From Dromiciops gliroides (taxonomy: Eukaryota; Chordata; Mammalia; Microbiotheria; Microbiotheriidae), in NCBI RefSeq assembly GCF_019393635.1, contig NC_057863.1:641202306-641266305 (forward strand): a DNA stretch of 64,000 bases, in the 5' to 3' direction. Positions 12,335-23,683 of this stretch are shown piece by piece. Within the stretch, counting starts at the first letter, position 1. Every line of letters begins with the position of its first letter. The translations under genes and the position numbers were made by a program. The notes under the pieces were generated by a model. It saw only the letters and a list, made by a program, of their open reading frames with translations, ran no database searches and was not told the origin of the DNA.

Positions 12335-12505
12335 GGGGCAGCTAGGTGGCACAGTGGATAGAGCACCTGCCCTGGAGTCAGGAGGACCTGAGTTCAAATC
12401 CAGCCTCAGAAACTTAACACTTACTAGCTGTGTGACCTTAGGCAAGTCACTTAACCCCAACTGCCTCACTAAAAAACAAAACAAAAAACAAAAAACTACA
12501 AAAAC
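12335..12505 (+). mobile_element. WSINE1-like SINE, second of a tandem pair
   Basis: Begins just past the A-tail of the preceding copy, as if inserted into it; own tail is AC-interrupted A-rich. Confidence 0.88.
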
Positions 12506-12819
12506 CTAGATATCCCTAACAATGTTTAGCAGTGACAACCACCAGCTATTTTTACTAGGATAAAGTTCATTCCAGGTCTCCTATGGGCTTCAATTTGAAG
12601 GTGTCTAGGTGTTCTTTCTGTTCATTTGTTTGGGGTTTCAATTCCCCATTAGCCCTTTCTGTTTTGTCTCAGAAAGGAAAGAAGGAAGGGGAAAAGGAAG
12701 AAAGGGAGAGAAGGAGGGAAGGGGGGTTTCCTAGCACAGCTATCTCTGGTATGCTCTCATGTATGGACAGGTAGGATTGGGAAGTTATGTATAATAGGGT
12801 TAGAGTGTATGGTTTCAAT

Positions 12820-12960
12820 GTCAAAACAAACCAATTAGCATTTATCAAGTGCCTACTGTGTACCTGGCACTGTGGGCATACAAAGAAAGGCAAAAAACAG
12901 CCCCTTCCTCAAGGGAGCTCATAGTCTAATAGGGGAGACAACATAGTAGCAACTATGCAC
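12820..12960 (-). mobile_element. L2 3' end fragment, reverse
   Basis: agtgcctactgtgtacctgg, caagggagctcatagtctaa. Confidence 0.65.
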
Positions 12961-13200
12961 AAACATTGGGGGGGCGCTATGCACCCCAAAAGGGGACATG
13001 AAGAGTAGGGCTTGACTGTACACCACAGGAAGCCACTGAATAACAAGAAACAGATCCGAGGATTATTTATATAAGAGATAATAACTGAGTCCAAGTGAAA
13101 TGGTATAGAGGGAGTGAAGAAGTCCATGGTTAGTGGATATGACCTGAAGATTCAGGAGACAGGAGAAGAAACAGTTGGGCAGTTAGCAAGATAACTAGGA

Positions 13201-13352
13201 AAGGGGCAGCTAGGTAGCACAGTGGATAGAGCACCAGCCCTGGATTCAGAAGGACCTGAGTTCAAATCTGGCCCCAGACCCTTGACACTTACTAGCTGTG
13301 TGACCCTGGGCAAGTCACTTAACCCCAAATGCCTCACCAAAAAAAAAAAAAA
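13201..13352 (+). mobile_element. WSINE1-like SINE
   Basis: Duplication AGATAACTAGGA at 13189-13200 and 13353-13364. Mixed subtype features (CTGGATTCAG with TTGACACTT). Confidence 0.9.
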
Positions 13353-13720
13353 AGATAACTAGGAGAGAGCCCTGAGTAAGGCAGACAGTGCAGACAGTGA
13401 TCGATAGTTTTAAAGGCTACAGAGAAGTAAAGGTGGATGATAAAGAGTCATTAGCTTGGGCAATTAAGAGATTATTGGTAATTGGAAAGAGCCATTTCAG
13501 TTGGATGATGAGTCCAGAAGCCAGATTGCAAAATTATTAAGAAGAGAATGAGAGGAAAGGAATTGTAGATGGGCTCCTCAAGGAATTTACCCACAAAAGG
13601 GAAGAGGGAAATGAGATAACTAGCAAGGATGGACAGATTCGATGGGGGAGACAGACATGAGCATGTTTGTAGGCAGCAGGGAAGCAGCCAGTAGACAAGG
13701 AGAGATTAAAGATAAATGAG

Positions 13721-13872
13721 GGGGAAAGCTAGGTGGTGCAGTGGATAAAGCACCGGCCCTGGATTCAGGAGGACCTGAGTTCAAATCTGGCCTCAGACAC
13801 TTGACACTTACTAGCTGTGTGACTCTGGGCAAGTCACTTAACCCCCATTGCCCCGCACCCCCCCCCAAAAAA
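13721..13872 (+). mobile_element. WSINE1-like SINE, CCCATTGCCCCGC subtype
   Basis: Flanked by AAGATAAATGAG on both sides, with a third copy of that phrase further right (13,893-13,904). Confidence 0.87.
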
Positions 13873-13999
13873 AAGATAAATGAGGGGAAAAAAAGATAAA
13901 TGAGAGAGGGGGACAATGGGCAGGAAGAGTCAAGACAGAATGGGATCCCTTGTGTGTGCATGATCAAATAAGAGAATTTCAGAGTTCATAAACCTGGAG

Positions 14000-14280
14000 G
14001 TAAAGCATTTGTGGGTGAAGACAAGATCAAGAGTATAACCATCTCTCTGTGTAGCTAAGGAGTAGGAATGGGGAAATGAGTAAGTTGAAGAACTGGAAAG
14101 TGTTTGAGGGTGAATCAGTCTGTATGTGGATGTCCCTTAGTAAGACTGTAGGAATTAGGGAGGAGAGGACTCTGAGCCAGGCACTGACTTCATTGAGGAA
14201 GGAAAGAGTATCTTGGAGGTCTGCAGAGAACACTCACCATACTCTTGCTTGGGGGATTAATAGGGGTTGAATCAATCTCC
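14000..14280 (-). mobile_element. L2/CR1-type LINE ORF fragment, reverse
   Basis: The minus strand reads LSFLNEVSAWLRVLSS and IHIQTDSPSNTFQFFNLLI, homologous to the piece at 33.5 kb (IQINSPSNTLTSQFLNL). Same family, older or more decayed. Confidence 0.55.
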
Positions 14281-14704
14281 TGGGAGGAGATACTAAGTCA
14301 TGGCAAAAAAAGTGTCAATGGAAGTGACATGGGGAGTCAGGATATTCTGATTTCCCCCACCAATTTTTTTTTTTCCTGGTAAGGCTGCCCTCTGCTAGCC
14401 TGTCCCTTTGGGGACAACTTGAACCTTTGTATCTCCTCTTGTGATCTGGCTGAGCCTGGACCACTGGGGATGTCCACATTCCAGGCCTCTGGACAAGGCA
14501 CCTCCCTCAGGGCCAATACTGGGGCAAGGTGTGATGGTCAGGCTGCTTGGATTACAAGAGGAATGACTCTTTCTGGCTGGGAGGCCTTTGCCCAATCACC
14601 CAGGAATAATTTGGAGCTTTTTACTTATATATAATCTTAGGCTTGGGTGTAGAAGCCCCTTCTCCCTTTATATATAAGTATACTGTGCTTAGATTCCAAT
14701 CACC
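14281..14704. other. Intergenic, nothing recognised
   Basis: Short open frames only; no homology seen. Confidence 0.45.
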
Positions 14705-14765
14705 AGGGATTAAGTCACTTCAACTCAACCAGGCACTGTGCTAGGCACTAGGAATACAAAGATAG
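14705..14765 (-). mobile_element. L2 3' end fragment, reverse
   Basis: ccaggcactgtgctaggcac directly before the MAR1 insertion. Confidence 0.5.
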
Positions 14766-15245
14766 GGGGCAGCTAGGTGGCGCAGTGGATAGAGCACTGG
14801 CCCTTGAATCAGGAGGACCTGATTTAAAATCTGGCCTTGGATACTTACTAGCTATGTGACCCTGGGCAAGTCACTTAACCCCAATTGCCTTAAAATTCTG
14901 GGGCCATCTCCAGTTATACTAATATATATCTTGCTACTGGATCCAAATGGCTCTGGAGGAGAGAGTGAGGTTGGTGACCTTGCACAGCCCTCCCTCATTT
15001 AAATTCAATTTAGTGCAAGTTATCACATCACCTCCAGATGTCATGGTCCTCTTTGAGAAAGAAGGACCGGGGGCGGCTAGGTGGCACAGTGGATAAAGCA
15101 TCAGCCTTGGATTCAGGAGTACCTGAGTTCAAATCCGGCCTTAGACACTTGACTTACTAGCTGTGTGACCCTGGGCAAGTCACTTAACCCCCATGGCCCA
15201 GCAAAAAAAAAAAAAAAAAAAAAGAGAAAGAAGGACCAACAACAA
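14766..15245 (+). mobile_element. MAR1-type SINE, full length, interrupted by another SINE
   Basis: A tRNA/CORE head (ggggcagctaggtggcgca) continues past the A-free join into the RTE-like tail attctggggccatctccag, ctggaggagagagtgaggtt and gtcatggtcctctttgag. The tail ends aaggaccaacaacaaa after the nested SINE at 15069-15223. Confidence 0.8.
15069..15223 (+). mobile_element. WSINE1-like SINE nested in MAR1
   Basis: Perfect duplication GAGAAAGAAGGACC at 15055-15068 and 15224-15237, so this SINE is younger than the host MAR1. Confidence 0.92.
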
Positions 15246-15415
15246 AGTTACCTGGGGCTAAGATCTGGTAAACAAACAAACAAACAAAAGCAAAAATCAA
15301 TAAATAAATCATCTAATTGGACAACTTCCACTTAGCTTTAGGGGCTTGGAAGAGCCCCATAGCAGGAAATGATGAGTTCTCCCACACCCTCAGGGACCTG
15401 TCATTCAATTAAATT

Positions 15416-15604
15416 CACTTTTGTTTTTGTTTTGGGGTTTTTTGGTTGTTTTGTGGTTTTTTTTTTGGTGAGGCAATGAGAGTTAAATGACTTGCCCAGG
15501 GTTACACAAGTAGTAAGTGCCTAGTGTCTGAGGTTCACATTTGAACTCAGGTCCTCCTGAATCCAGGGCTGGTGCTTTATCCACTTCACCACTTAGCAGC
15601 TCCT
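15416..15604 (-). mobile_element. WSINE1-like SINE, reverse
   Basis: Duplication TCATTCAATTAAATT at 15401-15415 and 15605-15619; long TG-rich tail. Confidence 0.9.
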
Positions 15605-15619
15605 TCATTCAATTAAATT

Positions 15620-15735
15620 AAATTCTAGGGACCTACTTAAGGCTCACCGGATGTTTGGAGGCCCTGGGCTAAGTGCTAGAGATAACAAGACAAAATCCAT
15701 TTATTCTCTGCCCTCAAGTAATATCCATTCTGTGG
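15620..15735 (-). mobile_element. L2 3' end fragment, reverse
   Basis: ggccctgggctaagtgctag, ctgccctcaagtaatatcc. Confidence 0.5.
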
Positions 15736-15769
15736 AGATAGATAGTACAAAAAGGTATTTACTCCCAAA

Positions 15770-17486
15770 CTTCTTCTAGCACGAAGCCTGGTTACCACGA
15801 CCCAAGACCCAGAAGAATTTAACTTTCCTTCCCAGTGGCACCACTGTCCAGAGTGCTGAATGTTTCATGTGGCCAATGACATCTAGGCAGGCTTCTTCCA
15901 TATTTTTTCTCACTCCCAAAACACTTTTGCCAAAAGATGCTTGATTGCATTTTTTCTGCTGAAAGATTATGCTGAGTTTTGCTGGGTAGGTGATGCTTGG
16001 TTGTCATCCCATTTCCTTTGCTCTTTGGAATATCACATTCCATGCCCTCTGGTCCTTTAATGTAGAAGCTGCTAGATCTTGTGCTATCCTGACTGGGGCT
16101 CCACAGTACTTGAATTCTTTCTTTTTGGCAGCTTGCAATATTTTCTCCTTGACCTGAGAGCTCTGGAATTTGGCTATAATATTCCTAGGAGTTTTCCTTT
16201 TGGGATCTCTTTCTGGAGGTGATCAGTGGATTCTTTCAATTTCTATTTTAGCTGCTTCTTCTAGAATTTCAGGGCAATTTTCCCTGAGAATATCTTGGAA
16301 GATGGTGTCTAAGCTCTTTCCTTGATCATGGTCTTCAGGTAGACCAATAATTTTCAAATTATCTCTCCTGGGCCTATTTTCCAAGTCAGCAGTTTTCCCC
16401 AGAAGGTATTTCACATTGCCCTCTATTTTTTTATTCATGTGGATTTGCTTTATTGTGTCTTGGTTTCCCATAAAGTCACTGGCTTCCATTTGTTCAATCC
16501 TAATTCTTAGGCAATTATTTTCATCAGAGAGCTTTTGTACCTCCTTTTCCATTTGACTTTTCAAGCTGTTGACTTTTTTCTCATGTCTTTCCTGCATCAC
16601 CCTCATTTCTCTTTCCATTTTTTCCTCTACCTCTCTAACTTTATCTTCAAAGTCCTTTTTGAGCACCGCTATGGCCTAAGACCAATTCATATTTTTCTTG
16701 GAAGCTTTAGATATAGGGGCCCTGATGTTGACATCTTCCTCTGAAGGTGCACCTCGTTCTTCCTTGTTACTGAAGAAACTTTCTATGGTCCTCACCTTTC
16801 TCTGTCAGCTCATCTTGCCTTTCTTTTACTTGACTTTTAGTGCCTTAAAATGGGGCACTGTTTCCAGGCTGCAGTATCCCAAGCTTAAGAAGTCCCAGGT
16901 GGTATGATTTAAGGAGAATCAGGTTCTTCACTCACCTGGCCTCTTCCCTGGTCCTTAGATGACCCCAGACCAACTTGCTAATCAACCAGCTTTGTGTGTT
17001 GTGGTTGTTAGCTCTGACAAGCCTATGCCCCTCCCCCACCTGGGCTACTGCTACTGGAGCCTACCTCCTAGTTCTCAGCAGGGGTATAAAATCCAAGTTC
17101 TGCCTTAGCACCAGCATAGACCCCTGTAGTCTCCCCCCTGCCCAGGGCTCAGCCCACTCACTAGACTGTGAGCTTAGTTCCAGATGACACTGGTGCTTCA
17201 GTTGATTCAGAGGCTCTGAGGGTCTGCTTCTCTGGTGAGGCCTTCCTGGGACTGGATCTGTGTCAGGGTGACTGTGGGGTTGGGCTCGACTCCTGTATTA
17301 GCACAGTAGCTCCCTCCTTCTGACCTTCCAAGCCGTTCTTGGTTAGAAGATGATTTCAGCACATTCTTCTGTGAGTTTGGCTGTTCCAGGCATTTTCCTA
17401 TGGCATTATTTGGATGTTTTTTGGAGCAATCATGTCATGAGTTCGGGAGCTCACTGCCTTTCCTCCGCCATCTTGGCTCTGCCCCG
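15770..17486 (-). mobile_element. L1-clade LINE piece with 5' UTR and ORF1 (L1 or ORF1-only HAL1)
   Basis: The minus strand starts near 17,486 with CAGAGCCAAGATGGCGGAGG, the usual L1 5' start with a YY1-type CAAGATGGC. A long 5' UTR follows, then ORF1. Its open part (16,223-16,666) has a coiled coil (EEKMEREMRVMQERHEKKV) and the RRM start RRDNLKIIGLPED, then ENCPEILEEAAKIEIERIH, a stop, and further ORF1 sequence (AKFQSSQVKEKILQAAKKKE) with a frame change near 16,050. No ORF2 follows. It is either a 3'-truncated L1 or a HAL1-type element. Confidence 0.7.
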
Positions 17487-17562
17487 GAAGTTGATGCTTT
17501 ATTACAGAGTATGGCTCTCTCCTTCCTTCTCCTTCCAAATCCAGACTTAAACTCAACTAATC

Positions 17563-17727
17563 CGTTATTTTTTTATTTATTTTTTTTTTTGGTGAGGCAG
17601 TTGGGGTTAGGTGACTTGCCCAGGGTCACACAGCTAGTAAGTGTTAAGTGTCTGAGTTCAAATTTGAACTCAGGTCCTCCTGACTCCAGAGCCGGTGATC
17701 TACCCACTGCGCCACCTAGCTGCCCCA
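17563..17727 (-). mobile_element. WSINE1-like SINE, reverse
   Basis: Duplication AAACTCAACTAATC near 17549-17562 and 17728-17741. Confidence 0.92.
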
Positions 17728-17887
17728 AAACTCAACTAATCAATACTGCTTCCAATTACAATGGCCAATTTGCAGTTCCCCAAGAAGACACTCCATCTCC
17801 TATCCCCATGCCTTTGGCCCAATTGACCCCTATGCCTGCAATGCCTTGTCCTCTCACTCCCTACTTCTACATTTCCCTGGTTTCTTT

Positions 17888-18057
17888 TTTTTTGTTTCTT
17901 TTGTTTCCTTTTTTTTTTTTTTGTGGGGCAATGAGGGTTAAGTGACTTCCCCGGGGTCATACAGCTAGTAAATGTCAAGTGTCTGAGGCTGAATTTGAAC
18001 TCAGGTCCTCCTGAACCCAGGGCTGGTGCTTTATCCACTGTGCCACCTAGCTGCCCC
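17888..18057 (-). mobile_element. WSINE1-like SINE in L2, reverse
   Basis: Duplication TCCCTGGTTTCTTT at 17874-17887 and 18058-18071. Confidence 0.92.
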
Positions 18058-18184
18058 TCCCTGGTTTCTTTCAAGAATCTGCTACAATGCCACCTTTCCC
18101 AGCAGCTAATGCTTCCCCTTTCAGATGACCTTCAAATGGTCTGTGTATATTCCTTGTACTTACCAAGATACGTCTCCCCATTAG

Positions 18185-18650
18185 AGCATTCAAACTCTAC
18201 TAGAGAGAGCACAACTCTGATGGGTTGGCCACTTTGTTCAAATACCAAATGTACGCTTGCCTGCAAGACTATTTTACTGAGAACTCACACAAGGCAAGTG
18301 CTCACTTGAAGGTCAGAGGAAGATACAAGGACGCTCTCAAGGTCTCTCGGAAGGACTGGCAGACACTGGCACTGGACCTCCCAGCATGACATGCCCACAT
18401 CAAAGAAGGTGACGTGCTCTCTGAGCAAAGCAGAATTGCAGTAGCTCAAAAGAAATGTGAGATGTGCAAATTTAGAGCCATCTCTTCTCCAAATGTCCAT
18501 GTGGACTATTTGTGCCCAATCAGTGATAGAGTCTTTGAAGCTTGTATTGGGCTGATCAGTCACAGTCGGACACACTGTACCTTGACCCCAACATAGCGAT
18601 GTCATTTTGGCTCCATTCCAGAATGAAGGACGACAACCAACCAACCATTT
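18185..18650 (+). mobile_element. RTE LINE 3' end (first family)
   Basis: The plus strand encodes the RTE C-terminal tail, including VAQKKCEMCKF and a terminal zinc-finger-like stretch YLCPISDRV...GLISHSRTHC, ending at tagcgatgtcattttggc and a aacgacaacc-type tail. It is 5' truncated and sits inside an L2 piece (17.76-18.98 kb). Confidence 0.7.
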
Positions 18651-19005
18651 GCTAGAAAGCATGCTGTTTGGGAGCAGGGATTGTGAGGGATCTGGGTTCC
18701 TTTCTTTACATTCTTTTGCCCTTTTTTTGAGTTTAGCACAGGCAGGCATAAAGTGCCCTGGGAAGAGAGGTTGGGTCTGGCCAGTCACAAGAATGGCTAA
18801 CAGAACCATAGTGCAGTTTATTGTCCTACCCTTTTAAAGAACAACTTATATCTATTCTCCTCCATTCCCACTGGAATGTAAGCTCCCTCAGAGTAGGGAC
18901 TATTTCTGTTTTTTCTTTATATTCTCAGCTTGTAGCACAGTACCCAACACATAGTGAACACTTGATGTCTTGTGGTTGATTCTTGAATGAGGGTGATAAT
19001 CTACA

Positions 19006-19033
19006 CAAACACACACACACACACACACACACT
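19006..19033 (+). repeat. (CA)n microsatellite
   Basis: About 13 CA units. Confidence 0.9.
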
Positions 19034-19069
19034 TGCACTCACTATCCTCATTAACTTTTTAATTATTAT

Positions 19070-19127
19070 TATTATTTTTTGGCGGACAATGAGGGTTAAG
19101 TGACTTGCCCAAGGTCACACAGCTAGC
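19070..19127 (-). mobile_element. Truncated SINE fragment, reverse
   Basis: Only the tail half is present (ggacaatgagggttaagtg to cacacagctag). Confidence 0.75.
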
Positions 19128-19161
19128 CCATTAAGTTTTCAAATAAAAATATCCCTTTTTA

Positions 19162-19308
19162 TGGGGGCAGCTAGGTGGCACAATGGATAAAGCACTGGCC
19201 CTGGATTCAGGAGGACCTGAATTCAAATCCAGCTTCAGACACTTGACACTTACTAGCTGTGTGACCCTGGGCAAGTCACTTAACCTTCATTGCCCCACAC
19301 GCAAAAAA
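19162..19308 (+). mobile_element. WSINE1-like SINE
   Basis: Short duplication ATCCCTTTT on both sides; CATTGCCCCAC subtype end. Confidence 0.87.
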
Positions 19309-19370
19309 AATCCCTTTTCAGATACTATATGTGCTTTTCTCTATGTGTTGTCTTAATAATAACTAGTATG

Positions 19371-19529
19371 GGGCAGCTAGGTGGCACAGTGGATAGAGCA
19401 CCGGCCCTGGAGTCAAGAGTACCTGAGTTCAAATCCGGCCTCAGACACTTAACATTTACTAGCTGTGTGACGCTGGGCAAGTCACTTAACCCCAATTGCC
19501 TCACACACAAAAATAATAATAATAATAAT
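19371..19529 (+). mobile_element. WSINE1-like SINE with (AAT)n tail
   Basis: Duplication AATAATAACTAGTATG at 19355-19370 and 19530-19545. The A-tail has become an (AAT)n microsatellite. Confidence 0.9.
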
Positions 19530-19545
19530 AATAATAACTAGTATG

Positions 19546-19952
19546 TATGTAGTGCTTTTTACAGCATTTTACAAATATCTCCTTTAATCCTCACAACAAC
19601 AATGTAAACTAGGTATCAGATAATATCCTTGCATCATATCCCCATTTTACAGATGAGGAAACAGAGAGGCAAAAATTAAGTGACTCACCCTGAGCCATAC
19701 AGCGAGTAAGAGTCTGAGGCAGGGGCAGCTAGGTGGCGCAGTGGATAAAGTACCGGCCCTGGATTCAGGAGTACCTGAGATCAGATCCGGCCTCAGACAC
19801 TTGACACTTACTAGCTGTGTGACCCTGGGCAAGTCACTTAACCCCCATTGCCCCGCAAAAAAAAAAAAAAAAAAGAGTCTGAGGCAGAATTCAATTTCAG
19901 GTCTTCCTGACTCCAAGTTCAGCATTCTATCCATTGTGCCACCTACCCATCC
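19546..19952 (-). mobile_element. MIR, reverse, with nested SINE
   Basis: Before the SINE: cattttacagatgaggaaac; after it: tttcaggtcttcctgactcc and ctatccattgtgccaccta. Confidence 0.7.
19723..19872 (+). mobile_element. WSINE1-like SINE nested in a MIR
   Basis: Duplication AAGAGTCTGAGGCAG at 19708-19722 and 19873-19887; the host MIR continues on both sides. Confidence 0.92.
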
Positions 19953-19973
19953 CAGTTAGAATGGAAGCTTCTT

Positions 19974-20132
19974 GGGGGACGGCTAGGTGCCATAGGACAT
20001 AAAGCACCGGCCCTGGATTCAGGAGGACCTGAATTCAAATTGGGCCTCAGACACTTGACATTTACTAGCTGTGTGACCCTGGGCAAATCACTTAACCTTC
20101 ATTGCCCTGCAAAAAAAGAAAGAAAGAAAAGG
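19974..20132 (+). mobile_element. WSINE1-like SINE in an L2 end
   Basis: Diverged head (gggacggctaggtgccata); GAATG-AAG-TTCTTG flanks suggest an imperfect duplication. Confidence 0.82.
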
Positions 20133-20241
20133 AATGTAAGGTTCTTGAGGGTAGGCACTATCTAAAATTTTGTATATGTATCTCTAGTGCTTGGTACTCG
20201 GTAAGCACTTAATAAACACTTTTCACTCATTGATTCATTGG
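20133..20241 (+). mobile_element. L2 3' end fragment
   Basis: gaatgtaaggttcttgaggg ... cggtaagcacttaataaaca; directly precedes the 3' end of the RTE copy. Confidence 0.65.
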
Positions 20242-21156
20242 GTTGTTGGCCTTCATTCCATAAGAGGTCCAAAATGACATCACTATGTTGGGGTCAAGGT
20301 ACAGTGTGTCTGACTGTGACTGATCCAACCAATATGAGTTTGGAAGGCTCTACCACAGATAGGGCACAAATAGTCCGCATGAACATTCAGAGTGGCTCTA
20401 AATTTTGCACATCTCACATTTCTTTTGAGCTACTGCTCATGGAGCACAGTGCTTTCTTTCAGGTGGGTACGCCATGCTGGGCAGTCCTGTGCCAGTGTCT
20501 CCCATGTCTCACAATCGATTCCAAAGCTCTTCAGAGAGACTGTGAGTGTTGTATTAGTTCTTCTGTCCTCCCTGTCCTCCTTGTGAGTGCTTGCCTTGTG
20601 TGAATTCTCTGTCAAATAGTCTTGTAAGCAAATGTATATTTGACATTTGAACAAAGGGGCCAGCCCATCAGAGTTGTGCTCTCTGCAGTAGAGTTTGAAT
20701 GCTTGGAAGTTCAGCTCAAGAAAGGACTTCAGTGTCTACTACCTTATCTTTCCAGGTGATCTTCAGAATCTTCCTAAGACAATTTAAACGAAAAGGATTC
20801 AGTTTCCTGTCATGGTGCTGGTACACTGTTTAGGCTTCATGGGCATACAACAATGAGGTCAGCACAACAGCTCTGTAGACCTTCAATTTGGTAGGTAATC
20901 TAATATCTCTTCTCTCCCACACTTTCCTTTGGAGCCTTCTAAACACTGAGCTAGCTCTGGCAAAGTGTGAATCAACCTCATTATTAATATGTACATCCCT
21001 GTGGAGTAGACTGAACTTATCCACAGTCTTCATAATTTCTCCATTTGTTGTAACTGATGGTTCCATGTATGGATGGTGTGGTACAGGCTAGTGGAAAACC
21101 TTGGTACTAGTTGCTAGTCCAAAATTAGTGCAAGCAGCAGAGACCTGATCCATACT

Positions 21157-21333
21157 TTGTTTTTTTGTTTTGTTTTATTTTGTTTTTGTTTTTTGGCAGG
21201 GCAATGAGGGTTAAGTGACTTGCCCAGGGTCACACAGCTGGTAAGTGTCAAATGTCTGAGGCCGGATTTGAACTCAGGTCCTCCTGAATCCAAGACCGGT
21301 GCTTTATCCACTGCAGCGCCACCTAGCCACCCC
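21157..21333 (-). mobile_element. WSINE1-like SINE in RTE, reverse
   Basis: TG-rich tail; flanks CA(T/G)ACTTTGT look like the target duplication. Confidence 0.87.
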
Positions 21334-22488
21334 CAGACTTTGTTGCATCTCAGTCTCAGAGGCTACATTGAGTGCACAAACATCTGCAAACAAAATCATG
21401 CACCAACTCTCCCTCCACTTTCGTCTTGGCTTGTAGTCTTCAAGTTAAATAATTTACCATGAGTGTGGTAACTGACCTTGATGCCATCTTCAACCTCACT
21501 GAAGACACTCTGACAACTGCTGAAAAAACATCACGCTAAAAAGCATGGGAGCAAGTGGACAATTCTACTTCACTCCACTGGTGATTAGGAAAGTCTGAAA
21601 GCATCATCTACTATTTAGAACCTGTGTGAGAGTGCCCTCATGAAATGAATGTACAATACTGATGAACTTCTCTGGGCAAACAAATTTTGACATAAATTTC
21701 CAAAAACCCTCAAAGGTCTTGTTTAGATCTAGAAATGGTGTGTATAGACCTCTGTTCTGCTCCTGGCATTCATCCTAGAGCTGTTGGGCAGTTGACCATT
21801 CCTTGGTCCTTTCTGAAGCCACACTGGCTCTCAGGTAGATGATCATCTTCAAGGTGAAGGATTAGCCTATGAAGGAGGACTCTGGCAGGAAACTTGCCAG
21901 CAATAACTAAGAGAAAGACAATACTCCCATCCCCATGGTTGTCATAGGACAATATATTTCCTTGACCTGTATAGAGATGGTCAGTGGAGGTGTCCTTGAA
22001 CTCCTGGGGAATAACTGCTCTTGCCACATAACCTGGAAATTTTCAGTCAGCTTTTGTATGAGCAATGGACTCCCAACCTTGTAAATCTCAGCTGGAGAAG
22101 AATCAGCACCAGGTGCTTTGCCACAGGAGAGGAGTTTAATGACATTCAAAGCCTCTTTTTCAGTTGGAAATTTGGCAGGAGAGGGGTTGACTTCAGCCTG
22201 AGCTATATAGTTTGTGGCTTCAGCATTGGTTGGTGACAGTCTGTTCTGTTGAGAACACTATGGAAAAGTTCAGCCCATCTCTCCAGGATGATGTCCTTAT
22301 CACTAATCAATGTGGCTCCACCAGCACTGAATATTTGAGATGCACCATAGATCTTTGGCCCATAAATATCCTTAAGGGTATCCTAAAAGTGCCTTGCATT
22401 GTTACTATCAGCATAAAACTGAATTTCCTCTGCCTTCTTGCCAAGCCAAGAATCCTGCATCTCTCTAAGCTTTGCTTGTACTTTACTT

Positions 22489-22640
22489 TTTTGTTTTGTT
22501 TTTTGGTGAGGCAATTGGGGTTAAGTGACTTGCCCAGGGTCACACAGCTAGTAAGTGTTAAGTGTCTGAGGCCAGATTTGAACTCAGGTCCTCCTGAATC
22601 CAGGGCCAGTGCTCTATCCACTGTGCCACCTAGCTGCCCC
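22489..22640 (-). mobile_element. WSINE1-like SINE in RTE, reverse
   Basis: TACTTTACTT occurs at both edges as the probable duplication. Confidence 0.88.
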
Positions 22641-23537
22641 CTATACTTTACTTCTGATAGAGGTAAATCCTTCCTTCTTAAAGATGATGGATGAATCATC
22701 CTGCTGGTAAACCCTGTGGAGTTCTGGTTTTTTCATTTAACAGCTTCTGAATTTTCCCTTCATTTTTGTCAAACCAGTCTTGATGTTTATGAGTGTTCTA
22801 ACCCAGATGAATAAATACAGTGCTGTACACCATATCAATGGAATCTGCCCACTCCTCTTCTGCTCCACTGTTGCTAGCCATGTGTTGGCTCAGCTTTGCC
22901 TCCAAGTTAGCAATGAACTGTTCCTGCTCAGAGAGGGATTCTAACCTGTTTACATTAAGTCTTCCTACATCTTGCCTTGGGGCCTCAATTTTGGGTGATT
23001 GGGAATATTTATCTATCTTGGAGAGGAAAAGGCTATGTCCAGCATTCTGCACCACACATCACCTTTGTCACTCACATCCTGTCTCTCTTTTCCTTATAAT
23101 CACGTAGTCAATTAAATGCCAATGTTTGCTACAAGACTGTATCCATGAAGTTTTATTGTGTTTAGGTAAACAGAAGATAGTGTTGGCAATTAGAAGGTCA
23201 TGAGATAAACAAGTTTCTAGTAGTATGTGACCATTGCTGTTACTATTTCCAACTCCATTCCTTCCAAGGACTCCCTGCCATTGTCTGGTAGTCTGAGCCT
23301 ACTCTAGCATTAAAGTCACCCAGAATTATAAGTTTGTCCTCTTTTGGCACATTGATGATAAGGGTCTCCAGCTATTCATAAAATTTTTCTTTGACCTCAT
23401 CAGGGTTTGTCATGGTGGGAGCATAGGCACTGATGATTGTGGCATGATGCTTTCCTGCAAGTGGCAATCACATTGTGAAGAACCTGTCATTCACACCTTT
23501 TGGTAGGCATACGATCTTGTTGACTAGATCAGTTTTG

Positions 23538-23683
23538 GGGTTTTTTTTGTGAGGCAATTGGGGTTAAGTGACTTGCCCAGGATCACACAGCTAGTAAGTG
23601 TCAAGTGTCTGAGGCCAGATTTGAACTCAGGGCCTCCCGACTCCAGGGCCAGTGCTCTATCCACTATGCCACCTAGCTGCCCC
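23538..23683 (-). mobile_element. WSINE1-like SINE in RTE, reverse
   Basis: Perfect duplication GACTAGATCAGTTTTG at 23522-23537 and 23684-23699. Confidence 0.93.

Larger units (their letters stand above)
12961..13999. other. Old unclassified interspersed sequence with two SINEs
   Basis: Purine-rich degenerate DNA between the SINEs; reads like an ancient transposon remnant, but I cannot name it. Confidence 0.4.
17742..18984 (+). mobile_element. L2 LINE 3' end, split by a SINE and an RTE piece
   Basis: Typical L2 phrases flank the insertions: caatgccttgtcctctcac, tttctttcaagaatctgct and the end cactggaatgtaagctccct with cagtacccaacacatagtg near 18,870-18,960. The reverse SINE (17888-18057) and the RTE tail (18185-18650) entered later. 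Confidence 0.6.

Noticed and set aside
12189-12509. Open frames reading [18 protein letters not shown] or [20 protein letters not shown], repeated across the window
   Set aside because: These are the SINE body read in sense or antisense; they recur wherever the SINE occurs.
16223-16666. 147-codon coiled-coil protein as a host gene
   Set aside because: RRDNLKIIGLPE and flanking 5' UTR identify it as LINE ORF1.
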